64,000 nt of DNA, taken from NCBI GenBank assembly GCA_019415435.1, contig DXZE01000001.1:42727-106726 (forward strand), written 5' to 3'. Below, piece after piece: positions 42,636 through 50,753 of the stretch. Source of the DNA: Erysipelotrichaceae bacterium. Its GTDB lineage: Bacteria > Bacillota_I > Bacilli_A > Erysipelotrichales > Erysipelotrichaceae. Both the position numbers and the translations under genes were made by a program. Each line of letters opens with the position of its first letter. Position 1 is the first letter of the stretch. Under the pieces are notes generated by a model that was not told where the DNA came from, did not search any database, and saw only the letters and a program-made list of their open reading frames with translations.

Positions 42636-43898
42636 TTACCTTCTCTCATTCATAAAGGAAATCAGTTCATCTGCCTTAAGACTCTGCTGTTCCTTTTCTC
42701 CGGATTTCTTGATATTCAATGTTCCGTTCTTAACTTCATCTTCACCAATGATGATAATATATTCTGCTTTCTTACGATCGGCAGATTTAAACTGTGCCTT
42801 CAGGCTTCTCTTTACAAAGTTGCCTTCTGCTGTAAAACCGGCATGACGCAGATCTTCAACAATCTTCAATACCGCATCGCTCACATTACCTAAACCAATG
42901 ACATAGGCATCTAATGGGGATTCATCCTTAAAGACATGCCCTTCTTCTTTTGCAAGAGAGATCAGTCTTTCCAGACCAATCGCAAAGCCGATACCGCTCA
43001 TTTCAGGACCACCATAATATTCTACAAAGTGATCATAACGACCTCCCGCAAATACCGTTGCCTGGGCGCCACTTTCCGGTCTGGTGGATACGACTTCAAA
43101 TACAGTATGTGTATAGTAGTCAAGACCTCTTACAAGACGATCATCTACTTCATATGGAATATGCAGAGCATCCAATGCCTTCAATACTCTTTCAAAATAT
43201 TCTTTTGATTCGTCATTCAGATAATCTTCCAGCTTAGGTGCACTCTTCATGCAGTCTTTATCATGGTCTACCTTGCAATCGAGAATACGTAACGGATTCT
43301 GTTCATAGCGGCGGTGACAGTCACTGCATAATTCATCAAGATGAGGTGCGAAGTGCTCTTTTAATGCCTTACGATAGGCAGCTCTAGAGGCATCGTCACC
43401 TAATGTATTAATGCATACCCTGATACTGGAAATACCCATCTTTTTGACAATGTCATACCCAAGAGCAATCGTCTCGGCATCCAGTTCAGGTGAACGGGCA
43501 CCGATATTCTCTACACCAAACTGGGTAAACTGACGCTGTCTGCCCTTCTGGGGACGTTCATGACGGAACATGGCACCCATGTAATAGAACCTTGTCGGTA
43601 ATTCCATGGATCCATACAGTTTATGCTGATCAAAGGCACGTATAACACCTGCTGTTCCTTCCGGACGCAAGGTATAGGATTCATTACCCATGGAGAATGT
43701 ATACATTTCTTTATTCACCATATCAGATGAATCATTTTCTCTTGCGAAAACATTCGTATTTTCAAAATATGGCGTACGAATTTCCTGATACCGGTAAAGT
43801 TTTGTCTCTTCACGGATCAGATCTTCCACTTCATGCCAGGCTGCCATGTCTTCTGGCAGAATGTCATATGTTCCACGCGGGGTCTGATAACTAGTCAT
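42636..43898 (-). CDS. hisS: Histidyl-tRNA synthetase
   Basis: HisS charges tRNA-His. The 420-residue class II synthetase has the N-terminal PRGTYDILPED, motif 2 (RFYYMGAMFRHERPQKGR), the histidine motifs LVRGLDYYTHTVFEV and FAGGRYDHF, and motif 3 (GIGFAIGLERL), followed by the anticodon-binding domain. It is the first gene after the T-box leader; AAAGGAGG precedes its ATG. Confidence 0.97.
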   Translation of the reverse strand: MTSYQTPRGTYDILPEDMAAWHEVEDLIREETKLYRYQEIRTPYFENTNVFARENDSSDMVNKEMYTFSMGNESYTLRPEGTAGVIRAFDQHKLYGSMELPTRFYYMGAMFRHERPQKGRQRQFTQFGVENIGARSPELDAETIALGYDIVKKMGISSIRVCINTLGDDASRAAYRKALKEHFAPHLDELCSDCHRRYEQNPLRILDCKVDHDKDCMKSAPKLEDYLNDESKEYFERVLKALDALHIPYEVDDRLVRGLDYYTHTVFEVVSTRPESGAQATVFAGGRYDHFVEYYGGPEMSGIGFAIGLERLISLAKEEGHVFKDESPLDAYVIGLGNVSDAVLKIVEDLRHAGFTAEGNFVKRSLKAQFKSADRKKAEYIIIIGEDEVKNGTLNIKKSGEKEQQSLKADELISFMNERR

Positions 43899-43917
43899 AA
43901 TAGCCTCCTTTATAAAT

Positions 43918-44155
43918 AAAAAAGCGCCCTTTGTTCTAAGGACGCCTGTATGCGCGGTACCACCTCAGTTCATATCTTTTAAAGATATGCGCTTATTCCT
44001 TAACGCGGTTATACGTTTATCCCTACTGTTATTTCAGGATAAATCCTCAGGAGTGTCTGACTGATGCTTTATGGCAGATGCTTTCAGCATACGCATCCTC
44101 TCTTTTTGCCATATAAACAGTAGTTTTTCTCCTTCAGTGGATCTCTTTTGTTACG
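43918..44155 (-). promoter_or_regulatory. T-box riboswitch of hisS-aspS (Asp specifier GAC, overlapping CAC)
   Basis: The leader contains the T-box sequence GGTGGTACCGCGC (43964-43952) and an intrinsic terminator GCGTCCTT-AGAACA-AAGGGCGC plus T-run (43945-43918). Stem I can be drawn: GATCC/GGATT base, GGAG/CTCC, an internal loop, ACTG/CAGT, then ATGGCA/TGCCAT with an apical hairpin. The 3' side of the internal loop reads CAGACA, giving the specifier GAC (Asp) followed by the usual purine. The bases GACAC (44057-44053) also contain CAC (His) two bases later. Uncharged tRNA would pair through its NCCA end and let transcription continue into hisS and aspS. Confidence 0.92.
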
Positions 44156-44161
44156 GTTAGG

Positions 44162-44190
44162 ATTATAAACTTTTTTATGTTTTGATACAA
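44162..44190 (-). promoter_or_regulatory. Promoter of the hisS-aspS T-box transcript
   Basis: On the minus strand TTGTAT (44190-44185), 17 bp, TATAAT (44167-44162). It lies directly behind the rel stop codon (44197), with no terminator between. Confidence 0.78.
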
Positions 44191-44196
44191 GCTTTA

Positions 44197-46404
44197 TTAA
44201 TGGGTTTCTCTTTCTACCGAGATAACCGATTCTACTTTACGTAAGTTTGCCATAACATTGTTCAGATGGGTCAGATCATGAACTCTTAATGTCATCTTCA
44301 TGGTGGATGTCAGGGTTTCATGGTTCACGGTTGCACTGACTTTTTCCATCGGTGCTTTATATTGAGAAACAACGGTCACAAGATCGGTAAGCAGGAAGCT
44401 GCGGTCATGGGCAATAATCCGGATATCTGATTCATACGTTCTTTCCGGATCCCCTTCATCCCATTCGACATCAATTAATCTTGCATCAGGAGTCTGGATA
44501 TTCGGACAATCGGCACGATGTACCTTGATGCCTTCCCCTTTGGTAATAAAGCCCTTGATTCTGTCTCCATAAACCGGTAAACAGCATTGGGCAATAGACA
44601 TTTTCATATTGTCTATGCCCGGTACAACAAGACCGGTCTTTGTATTTCTGCTTTTTGGGACATCTCTTTCCATCAGACGATGGGCAATGATTTCATCACT
44701 CATCCTTGCTTTCTGACGGGTCAGCTTTTCACAGACAACGGTAGGATTGATAGAACGAACAGCAATGCCATACATGAAATCAATGTAAGTACCTACCTGG
44801 AAATCATGATAAATGTTTTCCAGTTTCTTTTTATCCATGTATTCCTTGGCGTCAAAGCCGCGTTTGGTTAATTCATCTCGCAGCATCTTTTCGCCCTGAT
44901 CAATCATCTCGGAACGTTTCTCAGTTTCCTTTTTCTGCAGGTAACTGCGGATCTTGTTACGGGCCTGGTTGGTCTTGACAAAGGACAGCCAGTCTTCAGA
45001 AGGTCCGCTTCCTTTACGGGTTTTGATTTCTACTACATCCCCTGTCTGCAATTCTGTATTTAAAGGAACCATGATGCCATTGACGATGGCACCAACACAT
45101 GTATGTCCGACATCGGTATGGACACGATAGGCAAAGTCAATCGGAGTTGCACCATTAGGAAGGTCAATGACTCTTCCCTTAGGTGTCATGACATAAACGT
45201 TAGCTTCAAATACATCATGCTGAAGGGTTGCCATATATTCTGAAGCGGATTCATTGGAACTTTCTTCTTCAGAATATGTCGCAAAATTCTTGAACCAGGA
45301 AAGCTTGTCTTCAATTTCCTTCTGTTCTTCTCTGGCATTGTATTTGGTACCTTCTTTGTAGCGCCAGTGTGCCGCAACACCTCTTTCAGCGACAGCATCC
45401 ATTTCTTCTGTACGGATCTGTACTTCAAATATCTTCCCGTTATCGCCAATGATGGTTGTATGCAGGGACTGGTACATATTAGTTTTCGGTACGGCAATAT
45501 AATCTTTCAAACGACCCGGAATAGGCTTGTATTTGTTATGAATGTAACCAAGTATTTCATAACAGTGTAATTCTGTATCTGTCACAATACGGATAGCCAA
45601 TAAATCCAGAATCTGATCAAAGCGCTTATGTTTCTTGACCATCTTGTTATAGATGGAATACAGATGCTTTGAACGGCCGAAGATACGGAACTGTAAACCT
45701 TCTGCCTTCAGCATGTCCGATATTTCCTGAATCATCTTGTTTACAGCCGCATCACGTTCTGTCTTCTTGGCTTCTACAAGACGGGCTATTTCATGATATT
45801 CCTCATGATTCAGGTAATAAAAACTTAAGTCTTCCAGTTCATTCTTGATGGAACTGATACCTAAACGATGGGCAATTGGTGCATATACATCCAATGTTTC
45901 TGCCGCTATACGCTTTTGGGAAGCTTCTGGCTGATATTGTAATGTACGCATATTATGCAGACGGTCACACAGCTTGATCAGAATGACGCGGATATCCTTG
46001 GCCATGGCAATGAAGATCTTGCGATGGTTGGCAGCCTGATATTCCGGATCGTCCTTTCCTCTGTACTGCAAGGTTCCTACTTTGGTGACTGCTTCAACAA
46101 GATCTGCAATTTCATCATCAAAGTCAGCGGCTAACTGATCATGACTGACACCGCAGTCTTCAATAACATCATGCAGAAAACCTGCCGCAATTGTTTTCGG
46201 ACCTACTTTGAGTGTTGTTAACAGATAGGCAACATTTACCAGATGAACAAAGTATGGCTCTCCTGATCTTCTGAATTGTCCCGCATGCTTTTCAGCCGCA
46301 TAATTGACAGCCTTTTTGATGAGAGCAATACTGTCAGGATTATGGATGTATGTTTCTGCTTCATTGATTACATCTTCTACACCCGGATTTTTCTTTTCAC
46401 GCAT
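44197..46404 (-). CDS. rel: Bifunctional (p)ppGpp synthetase/hydrolase Rel
   Basis: The 735-residue protein has the full Rel layout: HD hydrolase domain with FLHDVIEDC (about 35-180), synthetase domain with RLKDYIAVPKTNMYQSLHTT (about 225-345), TGS domain (MTPKGRVIDLPNGATPIDFA), a zinc-finger/helical region and a C-terminal ACT domain. Rel makes and breaks (p)ppGpp in the stringent response. Both active sites look intact, so it is bifunctional. GGGGTGAG precedes the ATG. The apt gene directly upstream is the usual neighbour in Bacillota. Confidence 0.97.
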   Translation of the reverse strand: MREKKNPGVEDVINEAETYIHNPDSIALIKKAVNYAAEKHAGQFRRSGEPYFVHLVNVAYLLTTLKVGPKTIAAGFLHDVIEDCGVSHDQLAADFDDEIADLVEAVTKVGTLQYRGKDDPEYQAANHRKIFIAMAKDIRVILIKLCDRLHNMRTLQYQPEASQKRIAAETLDVYAPIAHRLGISSIKNELEDLSFYYLNHEEYHEIARLVEAKKTERDAAVNKMIQEISDMLKAEGLQFRIFGRSKHLYSIYNKMVKKHKRFDQILDLLAIRIVTDTELHCYEILGYIHNKYKPIPGRLKDYIAVPKTNMYQSLHTTIIGDNGKIFEVQIRTEEMDAVAERGVAAHWRYKEGTKYNAREEQKEIEDKLSWFKNFATYSEEESSNESASEYMATLQHDVFEANVYVMTPKGRVIDLPNGATPIDFAYRVHTDVGHTCVGAIVNGIMVPLNTELQTGDVVEIKTRKGSGPSEDWLSFVKTNQARNKIRSYLQKKETEKRSEMIDQGEKMLRDELTKRGFDAKEYMDKKKLENIYHDFQVGTYIDFMYGIAVRSINPTVVCEKLTRQKARMSDEIIAHRLMERDVPKSRNTKTGLVVPGIDNMKMSIAQCCLPVYGDRIKGFITKGEGIKVHRADCPNIQTPDARLIDVEWDEGDPERTYESDIRIIAHDRSFLLTDLVTVVSQYKAPMEKVSATVNHETLTSTMKMTLRVHDLTHLNNVMANLRKVESVISVERETH

Positions 46405-46479
46405 ATACTCTCACCCCTTTTCTGTTGTCTACAGTATACCGCAACTTTTCAATGGTTGCTTTCTATAACAGTTAATAAT

Positions 46480-46520
46480 GAAAAAGGCACGCTTCAATCT
46501 GAAATTGAATTCCATGCCTT
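46480..46520 (-). terminator. Terminator after apt
   Basis: On the minus strand AAGGCATG...CGTGCCTT with an inner GAA-TTC-rich stem is followed by TTTTTC, separating apt from rel. Confidence 0.75.
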
Positions 46521-46545
46521 ATGTTCAGCGCTTATGAATCTATGC

Positions 46546-47079
46546 TCAGTTATCTGACATCTTCAGAAGTGAGCATACTTCATACTTGCCAAGCTTTTCT
46601 CTTCCTGCCATGCCATTGCCATACAGTTCAATGACAAATGCACATCCGGCAACAACACCGCCAAGTTCTTCAATCATCTTGGCACTGGCTTCTGCTGTAC
46701 CGCCTGTCGCAAGCAGATCATCTACAATAAGTACTCTCTGGCCAGGCTTTACTGCATCCTTATGCATGCATACTTCATTAGAGCCATACTCCAGATCATA
46801 TTTGCAGGAAATAGCTTCACGTGGAAGCTTGCCAGGTTTTCTGACTGGCGCAAAGCCGACACCCATTTCAAGAGCAACCGGGCATCCGAAGATAAATCCT
46901 CTTGCCTCTGGTCCTACAACCAGGTCTGCATTTACCTTTTTACCAAATTCAGCAAGCTGATGTACTGATTCCTTAAAAGCCTCAGGGTCCTGGACCATTG
47001 GTGTAACATCTCTGAAGAGAATTCCCTTTGCCGGGAAATCCTGAATAGAAGCGACATAGTCCGCAAGATTCAAAGCCAT
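46546..47079 (-). CDS. apt: Adenine phosphoribosyltransferase
   Basis: Apt salvages adenine to AMP using PRPP. About 177 residues from ATG 47079, in line with the family; the open frame to 47112 reads through the ribosome site GGAGG. The PRPP loop is [17 protein letters not shown] and the N-terminal [16 protein letters not shown] is diagnostic. It lies between recJ and rel as in many Bacillota. Confidence 0.95.
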   Translation of the reverse strand: MALNLADYVASIQDFPAKGILFRDVTPMVQDPEAFKESVHQLAEFGKKVNADLVVGPEARGFIFGCPVALEMGVGFAPVRKPGKLPREAISCKYDLEYGSNEVCMHKDAVKPGQRVLIVDDLLATGGTAEASAKMIEELGGVVAGCAFVIELYGNGMAGREKLGKYEVCSLLKMSDN

Positions 47080-47137
47080 AGTTCTGTATTCCTCCGTTAT
47101 TAAAATACGCAAATATTATACATCGTTTAGGACATTT

Positions 47138-48733
47138 TTACTGTATATCTTCCACGATCAGCTGTAATGTGATGTGTCCACGAAAACGATTGATGCCAGG
47201 TGTCCCGATAAAGCAGGAAGGATGCTTGGGTTCAGCTAATCCCTTACGCTTATATAAGAGTGCTTCATACTGGCCTTTATCACCATGCATTTCATACTTG
47301 ATTGTTTTGGCAGTTTCACGACGGTTCTCAATTGTTCCGCCATATACCGCAAAGTATGGTTTAATAAGTTCCTTTGGATAAGGAGAAAGACGCTTTAAGT
47401 CCATGATGTTATCAAAGGTCATATCATCCGCATGAATCGCAACAGCCTTCTCTTCTTCATCCTGAAAAACAAAGTTTTCCTGTTTTATCTTTTCTTCAAT
47501 ATGCTGTTGAAAAAGAGGATAGTCTTTTTTATAAACAGAAATACCGACAGCCATCTCATGACCACCGAAAGATACAGTTTCTTCAAAAGAAGAGAAGAAT
47601 GCAAACATATTGAAGCCTGGTACACTGCGCCCGCTTCCTTTAATAAGATCATCATGATCTGTCATAACAAGTACCGGCTTATGTACTTTATTGGCAATTC
47701 TGCCTGCCACTAAGCCGCATATACCTTCATGGAAATCAGGCTGATAGATTAATTGGAAATCTTTCTCATCAAGACTGTTTTCCGCAATTCTGCTTTCTGA
47801 TTCGGATAAGGATTTACGGACATCATTGATATGATTCAATTGTCTTGCATAATTGGCAGAAGCTTCTTTGTCTTTAGTGATCAGATATAAAGGTACTGTA
47901 TTCACATTACCTAAATCACTCATTCTCCCTACACTGTTCAGCTTTGGAACAATATTGAAAGCTACCGCTGTCTCATCTACTTCTGCACCAGGATACAATA
48001 GTTGAGCTAACGAGAATGGTATGCCCTGTTTTAATAAGGCCAGTCCACGCTTAACGATACGTCTGGTCTCACGCCATAATGGCATCACATCGCCAATAGA
48101 GGCAACCGCTGCAAGAGCGATCAGATTATCATGATTCATTCCAATCAGATTAAAAGACAGTTCTAATGCGACACCAGAACCACATAAATAGGCAAAATCA
48201 TCTTCCATATAATCCGGATGTACAACAATATCAGCCTCGATATCTTCTTCAATGACATGATGGTCTGTCACAATCACATCTATGCCTAGTTCTTTTGCTT
48301 TCTGTAAAGCTTCATGTGCCTTGACTCCATTATCAACAGTAATGATCAGGGAATATCCTTTGTCACAGGCCATCTGAACCGTCTCAGCATGCAGACCATA
48401 GCCTTCTTTAAAACGGTCAGGGATATAATAGCCGTTTTCTATACCAAGGGTATTCAGGGTTTCCTTCATGATGGCAGTAGCACATACACCATCACAATCA
48501 TAATCCCCGCCAACAAATACCTTTTCATGGTTATCTCTAGCCTGAAGAATACGCTGGCATGCTCTTTGTACACAATCTGACTCTGATAATTTCAGATGAT
48601 CATCCCCACGCAATAATTCCGCAATCTGTTCATCAGAAAGATCTGAAGCAGCCAGGAGTCTGGATGTCAGTTTTCCGGTTCCCCACTTTTGGGAAAATCT
48701 ACTTTCATCTATATGAAGAATATTCCACTTCAT
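47138..48733 (-). CDS. recJ: Single-strand-specific 5'-3' exonuclease RecJ
   Basis: The 531-residue protein has the DHH-family motifs GGDYDCDGVCA (metal binding) and TDHHVIEED, the long linking helix, and the DHHA1 region with GSGRSVPGFNM and GGHEMAVG. RecJ resects 5' ends in recombination and repair. It is shorter than B. subtilis RecJ (about 786), lacking the C-terminal extension but retaining the nuclease core and OB fold. It overlaps murD by 4 bp (ATGA). Confidence 0.93.
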   Translation of the reverse strand: MKWNILHIDESRFSQKWGTGKLTSRLLAASDLSDEQIAELLRGDDHLKLSESDCVQRACQRILQARDNHEKVFVGGDYDCDGVCATAIMKETLNTLGIENGYYIPDRFKEGYGLHAETVQMACDKGYSLIITVDNGVKAHEALQKAKELGIDVIVTDHHVIEEDIEADIVVHPDYMEDDFAYLCGSGVALELSFNLIGMNHDNLIALAAVASIGDVMPLWRETRRIVKRGLALLKQGIPFSLAQLLYPGAEVDETAVAFNIVPKLNSVGRMSDLGNVNTVPLYLITKDKEASANYARQLNHINDVRKSLSESESRIAENSLDEKDFQLIYQPDFHEGICGLVAGRIANKVHKPVLVMTDHDDLIKGSGRSVPGFNMFAFFSSFEETVSFGGHEMAVGISVYKKDYPLFQQHIEEKIKQENFVFQDEEEKAVAIHADDMTFDNIMDLKRLSPYPKELIKPYFAVYGGTIENRRETAKTIKYEMHGDKGQYEALLYKRKGLAEPKHPSCFIGTPGINRFRGHITLQLIVEDIQ

Positions 48734-50040
48734 GACTGCTCCGCTAATTTCTTAAAGACATCACCACGTTCTTCAAAATTCTTGAAATGATCATAAGAAG
48801 AAGCCGCTGGTGATAAGAGAATCGTATGTCCTTTATGACATATATTCTTGGCAAGAGACATGGCTTCATAAAGATCATTCACCTGATAGAAGCCTTCTCT
48901 GTTCCACCCTTTATCCTTCATTTCCTGTAAGATTCTGTGTCCTGATGCATACATGAATACAGCTTTGATATCTGTATGTTCATGAAGATAGTTTTCTAAT
49001 TCATGATACTCAATGCCTCTGTCCATACCACCGATTAATACAACATCTGTATCGGATACTGATTTTAATGCCTGTATGCATGCCTGGCCGATGGTAGATA
49101 TGGAATCATTGACATACTGAATACCATCATAGGTACCGATGTATTCAAGACGGTGATGAAGCGGTTTGAAAGAAGCAGCCGCCTTAAGGAATTCATCATC
49201 AGAAATACCATAAATATTCCCGATTGCATACGCAACTGCAAGATTCTGATAGTTATGTTCTCCAATCAGATGACAGTCCTTTACTTCAAGAGTGTGACCT
49301 GGTATAAGGAGGGTATGATCTTTGGCATAAATATCCTTACCTATCAGCACTGGCTTTACAGGAGATCTGTCCAGATAACCATATTGGCCTAACATTTCAT
49401 GCATGATGGCATAATCACCCTGTTTCTGATGCAGGATGTTGTTAAACTTGGCATCACCATACTTCTTTAAGGTGCCATAGTGATCCAGATGTTCTTCATA
49501 GAGATTCAGATACACCGCAACATGAGGAGAATAAGGACAGAATTCAAGCTGATGACAGGATATTTCAAAAGCCGCAAGAGCCCCATTTTCCATCTCATCA
49601 ATACAGTCAAAGCATGCTTTGCCGATATTACCGACTAATACGGTCTTGTATTTCTGACTTAAGACAGCTGCTGTTAATGATGTTGTCGTAGACTTGCCCT
49701 TTGTGCCGGTAATACCGATGGTACGATTACGGTAATGTTTTAAAAACAATTGTGTTTCCCCACTGATCTGGGTGGTATCCATTCCTTCCGGTACGACAAT
49801 ACCGGGAGCTTTCATAATCAGATCATATTTGCTGAAATCCAGATCCTTATCCGTTACACAGATCGTATGTTCTGTTTCATCCTTTGCTTTATCTAATCCT
49901 TTACCGCCATCCGCAATGGTAATAACCTGTTCTGGCAGTAAAGAACGAATAAACCTGTAAGTAGATCTTCCTTCCATGCCATATCCCCAGATCAGGGTAT
50001 TTTTATTGATAAATTCTTCACGCCATGAAGCTTCACTCAT
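48730..50040 (-). CDS. murD: UDP-N-acetylmuramoylalanine--D-glutamate ligase
   Basis: MurD adds D-glutamate to UDP-MurNAc-L-Ala. About 436 residues from ATG 50040, supported by GGAGG; the longer frame overlaps the phosphatase gene. The ATP loop is GITGTKGKSTTTSL, with NLYEEHLDHYGTL and the C-terminal MDRGIEYHELENYL and LLSPAASSYDHFKNFEERG. It is separated from mraY by secDF and two other genes and coupled to recJ, unlike the usual mraY-murD order. Confidence 0.95.
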   Translation of the reverse strand: MSEASWREEFINKNTLIWGYGMEGRSTYRFIRSLLPEQVITIADGGKGLDKAKDETEHTICVTDKDLDFSKYDLIMKAPGIVVPEGMDTTQISGETQLFLKHYRNRTIGITGTKGKSTTTSLTAAVLSQKYKTVLVGNIGKACFDCIDEMENGALAAFEISCHQLEFCPYSPHVAVYLNLYEEHLDHYGTLKKYGDAKFNNILHQKQGDYAIMHEMLGQYGYLDRSPVKPVLIGKDIYAKDHTLLIPGHTLEVKDCHLIGEHNYQNLAVAYAIGNIYGISDDEFLKAAASFKPLHHRLEYIGTYDGIQYVNDSISTIGQACIQALKSVSDTDVVLIGGMDRGIEYHELENYLHEHTDIKAVFMYASGHRILQEMKDKGWNREGFYQVNDLYEAMSLAKNICHKGHTILLSPAASSYDHFKNFEERGDVFKKLAEQS

Positions 50041-50695
50041 GATTGATTTCCTCCAGAAGATCGATGACCTGAGACAGGTCTTTCTTCTCATATTCAAGCA
50101 CAGACATCATTTCAGAGTCCTTCTTTACGGTATCTTCTATAAAGCAGGAATGCATTCCCGCCGCATGGGCTGCCAGTATTCCATTCTTGGAATCTTCTAA
50201 TACAAGACATTCTTCTGGTTTTACATGAAGTATCTCTGCACCCTTTAAGAAGATATCCGGGGCAGGCTTACCATGCTTAACTTCATTGCCACCAACTATC
50301 GCATCAAAGTGCATAGGTGTAGATACTGTATTTAAAAGGCATTCTACGTATTCATGCGAGCTGGAAGAACAAACCGCATGCAGTATATGATGCTCATGCA
50401 GATAGTTTTCTAATTGTACCAGTCCCTTTTTATTCAGTTTATCCGGATAGAATGTTTTCCAGTGATTCAGGTCAAAGCGGCGCTTTGCCATATTATCCTG
50501 AATTTCTTTAAAGTGAGGGACGTTTCCATAATACCAGGATACATCTACATCCTTGCGTGCTCCTGTATAGATTACAAAGAAAGATGAAGGTATTGTAACG
50601 CCAAACTTATCTGCCTCTTCTTTCCACATTTTCTGTGATTCACGTTCTGTATTAAACATCAGACCGTCACAATCAAATAGTACTGCCTTGATCAT
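50033..50695 (-). CDS. HAD-superfamily hydrolase (beta-phosphoglucomutase-like)
   Basis: About 220 residues from ATG 50695, which has GGGGAGGAT before it. HAD motifs: DCDGLMFNTE (nucleophile Asp and acid/base Asp), CSSSS (motif II), KHGKPAPDIFLK (motif III lysine) and VLEDSKNGILAA (motif IV). The cap domain is of the helical beta-PGM type. The phosphorylated substrate is unknown. It overlaps murD by 8 bp, so it is expressed with wall synthesis, but a role there is only suggested by position. Confidence 0.87.
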   Translation of the reverse strand: MIKAVLFDCDGLMFNTERESQKMWKEEADKFGVTIPSSFFVIYTGARKDVDVSWYYGNVPHFKEIQDNMAKRRFDLNHWKTFYPDKLNKKGLVQLENYLHEHHILHAVCSSSSHEYVECLLNTVSTPMHFDAIVGGNEVKHGKPAPDIFLKGAEILHVKPEECLVLEDSKNGILAAHAAGMHSCFIEDTVKKDSEMMSVLEYEKKDLSQVIDLLEEINHE

Positions 50696-50710
50696 ATATC
50701 CTCCCCGAAA

Positions 50711-50738
50711 TAAATGAAGACAGTGAAAACACACTGTC
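50711..50738 (-). terminator. Weak terminator-like hairpin between secDF and the HAD gene
   Basis: On the minus strand GACAGTG-TGTTTT-CACTGTC is followed by TTCATTT, a poor T-tract. It may only attenuate. Confidence 0.5.
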
Positions 50739-50753
50739 CTCAATAAACATTAC

